DNA from: CAYYHA01 sp964471535
GTDB taxonomy: Bacteria; Myxococcota; Myxococcia; SLRQ01
Direction: 5' to 3'
Assembly (NCBI GenBank): GCA_964471535.1
Contig: CAYYHA010000149.1
Coordinates: forward strand, 1 to 10,190
DNA: 10,190 nt
Shown in pieces: positions 1 through 6,420 of this stretch. How positions within the stretch are numbered: position 1 is the stretch's first letter; every line of letters begins with the position of its first letter. Both the position numbers and the translations under genes were made by a program. A model generated the notes under the pieces. That model made no database searches. It worked only from the letters and a program-made list of their open reading frames with translations, and was not told where the DNA came from.

Positions 1-279
1 ACCGAAGGCACCCCGCCGGCACCTCCGCCCGCCACGCCCCCGGCCGCAGGCCCCTTGCCTCGGCCGGTGCGGGAGGCGGTGCGCCGGGTCACGCCACCCG
101 CCCCCGAGGCGCCGCCGAGGACCGGTGGGCCTTCCTCCGCTCCCGAGGTCTGGAGCCTACGCGAGCACTGGGAGCACCTGCCGCCAACGCTCCGCTCTCC
201 CCTCTCCGTGGCCGTGGGCGGCGCATTGGCGACCGCCGTCCTCGTCCTGGCCGTGCTCGGCGCCCTCTCACTCTTCTGA
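1..279 (+). CDS. C-terminal end of a Pro-rich, tail-anchored membrane protein (partial)
   Basis: The reading frame enters from the left edge and stops with TGA at 277-279, giving 92 visible residues. Residues 1-48 are rich in Pro and Ala, the composition of a flexible linker. A short charged stretch (SLREHWEHL, about 52-60) follows. A hydrophobic segment from about residue 69 to the end (VAVGGALATAVLVLAVLGAL) reads as a single C-terminal membrane anchor with almost nothing after it. The next gene, a Ser/Thr kinase, starts 5 bases downstream and has the same ending: disordered linker, then membrane tail. By that resemblance this could be the tail of a second kinase in tandem, but no catalytic domain is inside the window, so the function is not shown. 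TTG at 55 is an internal codon, not a likely start. Confidence 0.75.
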   Translation, partial: TEGTPPAPPPATPPAAGPLPRPVREAVRRVTPPAPEAPPRTGGPSSAPEVWSLREHWEHLPPTLRSPLSVAVGGALATAVLVLAVLGALSLF

Positions 280-284
280 TCCCG

Positions 285-2066
285 ATGGATACGGCGCCTC
301 CCCTTCCCCGGCGCTTCGGCCGCTACACGCTCCTGGCCAGCCTCGGCCGAGGGGGGATGGCGGAGGTCTTCCTGGCCAGCTACGAACCGATGGCCGGGGC
401 ACGGCGGCTGGTCGCGATCAAGCAGATCCTCCCCGAGCTGGCCGAGGAACCAGACTTCGAGGCGACCTTCCTCGACGAGGCCAGGGTCCTGATGGGGCTG
501 TACCATCCCAACCTGGACCGCATCGTCGAGGTGGGGGAGGTCGATGGGATTCCCTTCATGGCGCTCGACTACGTCCCGGGACGCGATCTGTCACGCGTCC
601 TCCACCGTCACGAGCGCACCCTGGGCCCCCTCCCCTACGAGGTGTCCGTGCAGATCTGCCGGGAGGTCGCCATCGGTCTCGGCCACGCCCATTCTCGCCG
701 CGGCCGCGACGGGCGCAGCCTCGGGATCGTCCACCGCGACATCTCCCCCGAGAACATCATCGTCACCTTCGAGGGCACGGTGAAGCTCGTCGACTTCGGC
801 ATCGCCCGCGGCACGATGCGCGCGCTGGTCACCGAGCCGGGACTGATCAAGGGAAAGCCCGCCTACATGGCGCCGGAGCAGCTCCTCGGGCAGACCATCG
901 ACCACCGGGCGGACCTCTTCGCCTTGGGCATCCTCCTCTACCGCATCACCGTCGGCCGACATCCCTTCGGGGTGCGAAGCAACGATGAGAGCTCCTTCGC
1001 TCGACTGCTGCGGGAGGTGCCCGCACCGCCGCACCTCGCTCGGGCGGACTACCCGGAAGCGCTCTCCTTGGTGGTGCTCCGGGCGTTGGAGAAGGACGTG
1101 CGCGCCCGCTACCAGAGCGCCGAGGCCCTGGCTGCCGACCTCGAGGGCGTGATGCGCGAGCTGGGCTGGTTCCCCAGCGAGCGGCGGCTGAAGGGGATGA
1201 TGGGCACCCTCTTCCCCCAGGGCATGCAGGCCGCCCGCCGCCTCGCCGACGACCCCGCTGACACGAAGGCCGCTCGCACCGCCTCACGCTTCGCCATCGA
1301 GGTCGACCTCGAGGACTCGGGTTCGGTGCGCACCGCGCCCCCACGCCGACTCGACGGGGCCGGCGCTCGAGCTCCGGTGGACGCGCGGGCCGCCCCGCCG
1401 CAGGCGAAGGAGGAGGACGAGGAAGCGACGGTGACCGAGGCGACGGTGACCGAGGCGACCGAGACCACGACACGCACCGAGCGCCCCGAGGGCCGCCTCC
1501 CCGCCGCGCCGGAGGGAAAGGCCCCCGCCGAGGGGCTCCCCCCACCGCTGCCTCCGCCGGCCCAGGTGCCGACGGTGCAGCGGGCCTTCTCCGAGATCGC
1601 CACCGCGAGTGGTGTGGAGTCGCTCGACGACCTGCGCCTCGCAGCGCCCGCACCGGGGACCGACGACGACGACACCACGGCCCCCATGGACACGCGGCTG
1701 GTGGAACCCCTCGACGAGGACCGCTACGAAGAGGATTCCCTGTCGGATCTGGTCACGCAAGCGGCGCAGCAACCGGTGGAGGTGCTGCGCCCCGCAGCGG
1801 CCGGTGAAGAGGCGGGCAGGGCCATCGCTGAAGACACGGCGGTGGACCCGCCGCCGCTCGAAACGCCGGGGATGGACCGGCGCCGTCCCGGCGCTCGGCG
1901 CAGCGCCCGGCGCTTCACCACCGGGGAGCTCGAGCTCTTCCGCCGCAGCGAAGGCGCTCAGCCGGCGCCGAACCCCCGAGGCAGTGGGGGCCTCGATGCC
2001 GCGACCGTGGCCCTCTTCGTGCTCTCGGTCGTCGGACTCCTCGCCCTGCTCCTCTTCACCTGCTAG
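285..2066 (+). CDS. Hanks-type Ser/Thr protein kinase with C-terminal membrane tail
   Basis: This is a 593-residue kinase expected to phosphorylate Ser/Thr on partner proteins at the inner membrane. The catalytic domain spans about residues 13-288: Gly-rich loop LGRGGMAEVF (20-29), VAIK with Lys46, helix-C Glu65, catalytic loop HRDISPEN with Asp152 and Asn157, DFG at 170-172, APE at 196-198 and a conserved Arg275. The catalytic-loop Lys is Ser154, a substitution common in myxobacterial kinases, so activity is expected. After the kinase comes a short helical piece (GWFPSERRLKGMMGTLFP), then roughly 240 residues of Pro/Thr/Asp/Glu-rich linker, then a membrane segment at about 573-591 ending FTC. 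There is no periplasmic sensor domain, so input is probably by cytoplasmic partners. The ATG lies 5 bases after the upstream stop without a clear Shine-Dalgarno, which suggests translational coupling. The substrate is unknown; the convergent regulator gene is a candidate. Confidence 0.96.
   Translation: MDTAPPLPRRFGRYTLLASLGRGGMAEVFLASYEPMAGARRLVAIKQILPELAEEPDFEATFLDEARVLMGLYHPNLDRIVEVGEVDGIPFMALDYVPGRDLSRVLHRHERTLGPLPYEVSVQICREVAIGLGHAHSRRGRDGRSLGIVHRDISPENIIVTFEGTVKLVDFGIARGTMRALVTEPGLIKGKPAYMAPEQLLGQTIDHRADLFALGILLYRITVGRHPFGVRSNDESSFARLLREVPAPPHLARADYPEALSLVVLRALEKDVRARYQSAEALAADLEGVMRELGWFPSERRLKGMMGTLFPQGMQAARRLADDPADTKAARTASRFAIEVDLEDSGSVRTAPPRRLDGAGARAPVDARAAPPQAKEEDEEATVTEATVTEATETTTRTERPEGRLPAAPEGKAPAEGLPPPLPPPAQVPTVQRAFSEIATASGVESLDDLRLAAPAPGTDDDDTTAPMDTRLVEPLDEDRYEEDSLSDLVTQAAQQPVEVLRPAAAGEEAGRAIAEDTAVDPPPLETPGMDRRRPGARRSARRFTTGELELFRRSEGAQPAPNPRGSGGLDAATVALFVLSVVGLLALLLFTC
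1425..1463 (+). repeat. In-frame 15-bp tandem repeat (Ala-Thr-Val-Thr-Glu)
   Basis: Two perfect copies of a 15-base unit lie at 1425-1439 and 1440-1454, and a shortened third copy starts at 1455. Each unit encodes ATVTE within the acidic kinase linker, followed by ATETTTRTE. Because the unit is a multiple of three, copy-number change keeps the frame. The clustered Thr residues flanked by Glu are plausible autophosphorylation sites, which is inference only. Confidence 0.85.
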
Positions 2067-2125
2067 GCGGCGCCGCGCCGCAGGCCGGGCCGCGGCCACG
2101 CGGCGGGCCGAGCGGGGGGCGCTCT
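2067..2125. terminator. Short GC-rich spacer between convergent genes, possible hairpin terminator
   Basis: The 59 bases between the kinase stop and the stop of the opposite-strand regulator gene hold overlapping inverted repeats. CGCCGCG at 2071-2077 can pair with CGCGGCG at 2099-2105, and GCGGCGCCGC at 2067-2076 is a perfect palindrome. No T-run follows on either strand, so a classic intrinsic terminator is not shown. A two-way stop between converging genes is plausible by position. Confidence 0.25.
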
Positions 2126-5056
2126 TCAGCCCTCGAGCTCCTCTGCCACCTCCGGCTGGGGCAGTGTACCGACGAGCCGCACCCGACGCGTGTCCATGTA
2201 GTAGCCGCCGCCGGCGCCGACCAGGATGATGCGCGGCGCACTGGGGTCCGGCTCCACGAGCAGGCGCAGGCGCCGGATCCCCACATAGAGCGAGTTCAGC
2301 CGGGAGGGATTGAAGGGGAGCTGCCAGGCGCGGACGTAGAGATCGGCGGGCTCGATGGTGCGGCCCCCCTCCCGCCACAGCTCCAGGAGGACCTGCCAGA
2401 GCACACGCCGCCGGGTGAAGCTGATGCGCTTTCCCCCGGCGAGCACCACCTCGCGCTTCTCCGCATCCAGGGTCAGTTCGACCGCCACCTCGGGCACCGC
2501 CCGGGCCCAGGCGGGTTCGGCGGCGTTGCCGGTGGTGACGAGGCGGTGGAGGTAGTCGGCGAGAGCCGCCAGGGGGCCGTCGTAGGGTTGCCCCTTCAGC
2601 CGGCGGACCAGCGCGAGGGAGAGCGCATCCCCCGCCGACTCCACCACCTCGGCATCCTCCTCGGCCGGCGAGCCGCCGAAGCGCAGCGCCGCCGCATAAC
2701 GCAGGGCGGCCATACGCGCGAGGCGCGTCCGGCTTCCCGCCGCCTTCGCCCCCCGGGCGCCGCGGGCCAGGAGGAAGCGCAGGCCGCGCTCCCGCCCGAG
2801 GATGAGACGGGCCCCCAGGAGCATCTCCAGGGCGAGCTGGGCCATGCGGTGGTGCCCCAGCTCGGTGGCGGAGCGGTGGGCCCGCGCCGAGGCCTTTGCC
2901 GCCTCGAGCGGCTCCCCCCGGAAGACGTGTTCGATGGCCTCGAGGAGGAGCATGACCGCGGTGGGTGCCGCCAGCCCGGCGAAGCGATCCCGAAGGCGGC
3001 GTACCAGCGCGATGCCTTCCCCCGTCTCCCCTTGCAAGAGGCGGATGACCACCGCCTCCTGCAGGAAGGCCGGCTCGAGGCCCGGCTCCTCCGCCAGCAG
3101 GGCCTCCGCCTCCTCGAGTGCCGCCACCCCCGCGGCGAGGTCGTGGCGCCCCCGGTGGACGATGAGACGCGCCAGCGGATCGGCCTCGAGTTCGCTTTGG
3201 TCCAGATCCAGGGCCAGGCCCTCGCGCAGGAGCGCTGCCGCGACGGCGGCCTTGCGCCGCAGCCAGCTCCGCGCCCGCGTGGGATGGGGCGCCAGGGTGG
3301 CGAGGAGCCGCTGTGCCTCGGCGTAGCGCCCTGCTGCGACGGCGACCTCCGCGCGCAGGATGTCCCGGCGCCAGGTGTCGTCGATCACCTCCGTCTCCGC
3401 CGCGTAGGCGAGGCGCCGCGCCTCGTCCACGTGACCCCGGCGCAGCGCCACCTCCGCCCGCGTCAGCGTCAGCTCCGCCCGCCGGGAGAGATCGCCCGAT
3501 CGCGCCTGCAGCTCACTGGCCGCATCGAGGTAGGCCGCCGCCTCCGAGGGGCGCCCGAGGCGACCCGCGAGGTCCGCCAGGGCGTCGAGCACCACCGACT
3601 GGTCGTCGTCCAGTCGGGCGCGGCGGCAGATCCGAAGCGCCTGCTCGAGACGCCGCTGCGCCGACTCGTAATCTGCGTCGGCGAGATCGGAGCGGGACAG
3701 GCAGTACAGTGCCCGCGCCTGCAGCACCGGCGCGCCGGCCTTCTTGGCGAGGCGGGCGGCGCGGTCGGCCACCTGCACCGCCAGCGCATGGTCGTCCCCG
3801 AGGATGTGGATCCACGCCTGCCACAGGAGTGCCTGCGTCTCCGCGTAGCGCTCGCCCTCCGCGTGCGCCTGCTCGGCGGCACGAACGAGCCCGGCGAGGG
3901 CCTCGTCGGGACCCTCGAGGGACAGGGAGAGGTAGGAGAGGAGCGTGCGCGCCTCGAGGAGGTCGGGCCCCGCCAGCTGCCCTTCCTCGAGGAGCGCCCG
4001 CACCGCGGCGTCGGTGCGGGCCGCGTCGCGCGAGACCGCGTGCTCGTCGATGAGCACCGACAGACGGGCGGCCGAAGCAAGGGGACCGCGGGCCTCCTCG
4101 GCGAGCCGGCGCATGCTGCGGCAGAAGGCCCCGGTTCGGATCGTCCCCCGAGCGTAGCGGTGAGCTTCCCGGGCCGCCTCGAGGGCCGCCTCGTGCTCCC
4201 CGAGGCGGTTGCGCAGGTGCGCCTCCGCCAGCCGGATCAGCGCCGGAGAGAGCGCGCGGCGGTCGGCGAGCTCCGCGGCTGCGGCGGCGAGCTCTGTCCG
4301 GGGGGGGGACTCTGGACGGGCCGAGAGCAGGAGGTCCGAGGCTTCGAGGGCCCCATCGATGAGCTCGGCGAGGCCGGCCTCCACCAGGCGAGCCGCGCCT
4401 GTGGAGAAGCCGCGCACCCCCAGCTCCGCCGGGAGCCAGCCACCGGCCGCGCAGAGGAGCGCCGCCGCCCGGGCGGCGCCGGCGGGCAGCGGCTCGAGCC
4501 AGCGGCGCCGGAGACGGCGGGCCAGGCGCGCGGTGATCCGGTCGAAGTCGAGCGCAGCCCGGGAGGTCGAGAGGAGGGCACCCAGGTCCTCGACGAGCTG
4601 CGGATGCCCACCCACGTAGGCGACCAGGGCATCGACGAGGGCCTGCGGCGCACCGGTGCGTGCGCCGAGGATCACCCCGGCCACCTCGAGGGGCAGCCCC
4701 CGCAGGCGGTAGACGACGGCGCTGCGGGGCACGCGGTCCGCGCCCTTGGCGACGAGGAGGATCCGCCCGTGCTGCCGCACCACGCGGCGCACCAGGGCGC
4801 TGACGGTACGGGCGGGGAGGGCGTCGGCGTCGTCGAGGAGGACGAGATCCCCCTTCTCCACCGTCTTGGGCGCCTCGGCCCGCCACACGGGGGCGCCGTA
4901 GCGGTCGGCCACCGCCTGCAGCAGGGTACTGCGCCCCACCCCGCGGCCGCCGGTGAGCGCCACCACCTGGTGGAAGTCCGCCAGGGCGAGTACGTCCCGA
5001 AAATCGCGCTCTCGGCCGGGGGGAGCGAGCCCGGGTCTTCCCTTCTCACGCGACAT
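2126..5056 (-). CDS. AAA/STAND-like ATPase - TPR-like - OmpR-type winged-helix regulator
   Basis: This 976-residue protein is a putative signal-responsive transcription regulator. An N-terminal P-loop domain shows GRERD (14-18), a Walker A-like GGRGVGRST (36-44) in which the usual Lys is Arg42, and Walker B LVLLDDAD (71-78). From roughly 290 to 850 it is Ala/Leu/Arg-rich paired helices of TPR type. The last about 118 residues match the OmpR/PhoB winged helix: an N-terminal strand region, the SFTRRRVLWQVLLELW helix, recognition-helix region SLYVGIRRLRLLVEPD, and the terminal hairpin ILVGAGGGYYMD. ATG at 5056 is preferred because AGGAAG lies 10 bases upstream; a TTG at 5098 would add 14 Arg-rich residues. 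It follows moeB on the same strand by 80 bases and converges with the kinase gene. The fold order resembles MalT/AfsR-like regulators with the DNA-binding end at the C terminus. Its target genes are unknown. Confidence 0.88.
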   Translation of the reverse strand: MSREKGRPGLAPPGRERDFRDVLALADFHQVVALTGGRGVGRSTLLQAVADRYGAPVWRAEAPKTVEKGDLVLLDDADALPARTVSALVRRVVRQHGRILLVAKGADRVPRSAVVYRLRGLPLEVAGVILGARTGAPQALVDALVAYVGGHPQLVEDLGALLSTSRAALDFDRITARLARRLRRRWLEPLPAGAARAAALLCAAGGWLPAELGVRGFSTGAARLVEAGLAELIDGALEASDLLLSARPESPPRTELAAAAAELADRRALSPALIRLAEAHLRNRLGEHEAALEAAREAHRYARGTIRTGAFCRSMRRLAEEARGPLASAARLSVLIDEHAVSRDAARTDAAVRALLEEGQLAGPDLLEARTLLSYLSLSLEGPDEALAGLVRAAEQAHAEGERYAETQALLWQAWIHILGDDHALAVQVADRAARLAKKAGAPVLQARALYCLSRSDLADADYESAQRRLEQALRICRRARLDDDQSVVLDALADLAGRLGRPSEAAAYLDAASELQARSGDLSRRAELTLTRAEVALRRGHVDEARRLAYAAETEVIDDTWRRDILRAEVAVAAGRYAEAQRLLATLAPHPTRARSWLRRKAAVAAALLREGLALDLDQSELEADPLARLIVHRGRHDLAAGVAALEEAEALLAEEPGLEPAFLQEAVVIRLLQGETGEGIALVRRLRDRFAGLAAPTAVMLLLEAIEHVFRGEPLEAAKASARAHRSATELGHHRMAQLALEMLLGARLILGRERGLRFLLARGARGAKAAGSRTRLARMAALRYAAALRFGGSPAEEDAEVVESAGDALSLALVRRLKGQPYDGPLAALADYLHRLVTTGNAAEPAWARAVPEVAVELTLDAEKREVVLAGGKRISFTRRRVLWQVLLELWREGGRTIEPADLYVRAWQLPFNPSRLNSLYVGIRRLRLLVEPDPSAPRIILVGAGGGYYMDTRRVRLVGTLPQPEVAEELEG
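4300..4308. repeat. Nine-base G/C homopolymer inside the regulator gene
   Basis: An uninterrupted run of nine G on the plus strand (nine C in the sense of the gene) lies in the stretch coding for ESPPRTE, between the ATPase part and the TPR-like region. The reading frame is intact across it. Such runs are slip-prone in replication and in sequencing. Confidence 0.85.
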
Positions 5057-5064
5057 CCGTCTGC

Positions 5065-5085
5065 GGCTTCCTAGGCGGGGAAGCC
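5065..5085 (-). promoter_or_regulatory. Hairpin that covers the ribosome-binding site of the regulator gene
   Basis: Read on the minus strand, GGCTTCC, a 7-base loop, and GGAAGCC form a perfect 7-bp stem 8 bases before the ATG at 5056. The 3' arm contains most of the only good Shine-Dalgarno (AGGAAG, 5067-5072). If folded, it should limit ribosome access. No T-run follows, so it is unlikely to be a terminator for the upstream moeB gene. If translation instead began at TTG 5098 the hairpin would be coding sequence. Confidence 0.5.
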
Positions 5086-5136
5086 CAGAGGGTACCAAGG
5101 GCGGAAGACCGTTGCGAGGTTTTCACCGGGCCGCGC

Positions 5137-6306
5137 TCACGCGGCGACGCTGCAGAACTGCTCGTAGTCGATGAGTTCGGTGATGGTCGGATTGTCGCCG
5201 CAGACAGGGCACTTCGGATCGCGGCGCAGCTTCAGGATACGGAACTCGTTGTGGAGCGTGTCCACGCTCCACAGCTTGCCCACGAGGCTCTCGCCGATGC
5301 CCAAGATGAGCTTCAGGGCCTCGAGGCACTCCATCGATCCCACCAGGCCGGGCAGCACTCCGAGCACCCCGGCCTCGGCGCAGCTCGGCGCGAGGCCCGG
5401 CGGGGGCGGCTCGGGGTAGAGGCAGCGGTAGCACGGTCCGTCGTGGGGCTTGAAGACGGTGCACTGCCCCTCGAAGCGGAAGATGCTCCCGTGCACCACC
5501 GGCTTGTCGAGGAAGACGGAGGCATCGTTGACCAGGTAGCGGGTGGGGAAGTTGTCCGAGCCGTCGACGATGACGTCGTAGTCGGCGAAGATCTCCATGA
5601 CGTTGGCGCTCGACAGGCGGGTCTGATGGCCCACCACCGTGACGTCGGGGTTGAGCGCGGTGAGCGTCTCGCGCGCGCTGTCGACCTTCGGCTGGCCGAG
5701 GCGCTTCGTGTTGTGGAGGATCTGCCGCTGCAGGTTCGACTCGTCCACCACGTCGTCGTCGACGATGCCGATGGTTCCCACCCCGGCCGCCGCCAGGTAG
5801 AAGGCCGCTGGCGACCCGAGCCCGCCGGCGCCGATGCACAGCACCTTCGCCTCCAGGAGCTTCTTCTGGCCCGCCTCCCCCACCTCGGGCATGGAGAGGT
5901 GGCGGGCATATCGCATCCGCTGCTCGGGGGTGAGCTGCCGCTCCCGGTAGACCTCGAAGCCGGCGCGCTTCCACGCATTGAAGCCCCCGGCCATCGAGTA
6001 CACCCGCCCGTAGCCCAGCTCCTTCAGCGCCTTCGCGGCCAGCGCGCTGCGGCTCCCGGCGGCGCAGTAGAGGACGACGGGCGCATCGCGCCGGGGCGCC
6101 ACGTTCTCGATCTTCAGCTCCAGGAAGCCGCGGGGGATGGCGTGGGCGCCTCGGATCTGCCCTTGCGCCACCTCGTCGGGCTCGCGCACGTCCACCACCA
6201 CCAGATCCGGCTCCGACCCGAGGCGGCGGTGGACCTCCTCGGGGGAGATCTCCTGGATCTCCTTCTTGACCTCGGCGATGAGATCGCTTGCGCTCTTGGC
6301 TGCCAT
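5137..6306 (-). CDS. moeB: MoeB/ThiF-type E1 adenylyltransferase with N-terminal rhodanese domain
   Basis: This 389-residue cytoplasmic enzyme is expected to adenylate the C-terminal Gly of a ubiquitin-like sulfur carrier (MoaD, or possibly ThiS/CysO) and help load sulfur for molybdopterin or thiamin synthesis. Residues about 17-118 are a rhodanese domain: DVREPDE (39-45), active-site loop CAAGSR with Cys81, and GGFNAW (107-112). Residues about 124-389 are the E1 domain: GAGGLGSP (159-166), DDD (183-185), the Arg finger region NLQRQ (191-195), DGSDNF (248-253), a zinc site from CYRC (292-295) and CPVC (366-369), candidate catalytic Cys309, and the family ending LIDYEQFC. ATG 6306 is chosen because GGAGG sits 5 bases upstream; longer forms run into the divergent gene. 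Uba4/MOCS3 proteins carry rhodanese at the C terminus, so the order here is reversed. No moaD or thiS gene is in the window, so the partner is unresolved. Confidence 0.95.
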   Translation of the reverse strand: MAAKSASDLIAEVKKEIQEISPEEVHRRLGSEPDLVVVDVREPDEVAQGQIRGAHAIPRGFLELKIENVAPRRDAPVVLYCAAGSRSALAAKALKELGYGRVYSMAGGFNAWKRAGFEVYRERQLTPEQRMRYARHLSMPEVGEAGQKKLLEAKVLCIGAGGLGSPAAFYLAAAGVGTIGIVDDDVVDESNLQRQILHNTKRLGQPKVDSARETLTALNPDVTVVGHQTRLSSANVMEIFADYDVIVDGSDNFPTRYLVNDASVFLDKPVVHGSIFRFEGQCTVFKPHDGPCYRCLYPEPPPPGLAPSCAEAGVLGVLPGLVGSMECLEALKLILGIGESLVGKLWSVDTLHNEFRILKLRRDPKCPVCGDNPTITELIDYEQFCSVAA

Positions 6307-6311
6307 GGGTG

Positions 6312-6316
6312 CCTCC
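6312..6316 (-). promoter_or_regulatory. Ribosome-binding site of moeB
   Basis: GGAGG on the minus strand, 5 bases before the ATG at 6306. It decides this start over the upstream in-frame extension to 6498. Confidence 0.8.
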
Positions 6317-6345
6317 GCGATCGTCGAAGGGATGCGAGGAGGCGG

Positions 6346-6374
6346 AGTATGCGCCGGCGCACCCCAGGCGTCAA
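6346..6374 (-). promoter_or_regulatory. Sigma70-like promoter of moeB
   Basis: On the minus strand TTGACG (6374-6369) is followed by exactly 17 bases and CATACT (6351-6346). This is 5 of 6 and 4 of 6 matches to the consensus boxes at ideal spacing. Transcription would begin near 6339, leaving a leader of about 33 bases that contains the GGAGG site. The flank beyond the -35 box is the only AT-richer patch of this intergenic region. No equally good promoter is seen for the divergent glycosyltransferase gene. Confidence 0.6.
6350..6361. repeat. 12-bp perfect palindrome inside the moeB promoter spacer
   Basis: TGCGCCGGCGCA reads the same on both strands and lies between the -35 and -10 boxes, touching the -10 box. 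Its place fits an operator, but short GC palindromes arise easily in a genome of this composition and no known regulator site is recognised. Confidence 0.4.
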
Positions 6375-6375
6375 G

Positions 6376-6385
6376 AAAGTACTTT
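6376..6385. repeat. 10-bp palindrome just upstream of the moeB -35 box
   Basis: AAAGTACTTT is a perfect AT-rich palindrome one base beyond the -35 box of the moeB promoter and 35 bases before the divergent glycosyltransferase start. In so GC-rich a setting it is less expected by chance. It could be an operator serving one or both divergent genes; no regulator is assigned. Confidence 0.4.
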
Positions 6386-6420
6386 ATCACTTCACTCAAG
6401 GATAACGGGCACCACGCGAG

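Noticed and set aside
125..988. 287-codon frame overlapping the upstream fragment and the kinase
   Set aside because: It is an out-of-frame reading of the kinase catalytic domain, giving Pro/Arg/Gly-rich sequence without motifs.
1420..1470. CRISPR or regulatory repeat array
   Set aside because: The repeats are contiguous 15-base units in frame within the kinase linker and have no spacers.
2546..5074. 842-codon open frame antisense to the regulator gene
   Set aside because: It mirrors the regulator gene codon for codon. Its predicted protein is low-complexity Arg/Gly/Glu sequence with no recognisable domain, and such shadows are expected at this GC content.
5131..5144. Small stem (CCGCG/CGCGG) over the moeB stop codon as a terminator
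   Set aside because: It has only five pairs, lies across the stop codon and has no T-run after it. Such stems are common by chance at this base composition.
5251..6405. 384-codon open frame antisense to moeB
   Set aside because: The opposite strand has intact rhodanese and E1 motifs, a promoter and a ribosome-binding site. The antisense product has none of these.
6378..6406. Promoter for the glycosyltransferase using GATAAC as a -10 box
   Set aside because: No acceptable -35 box lies 16-18 bases upstream, so it was not annotated.
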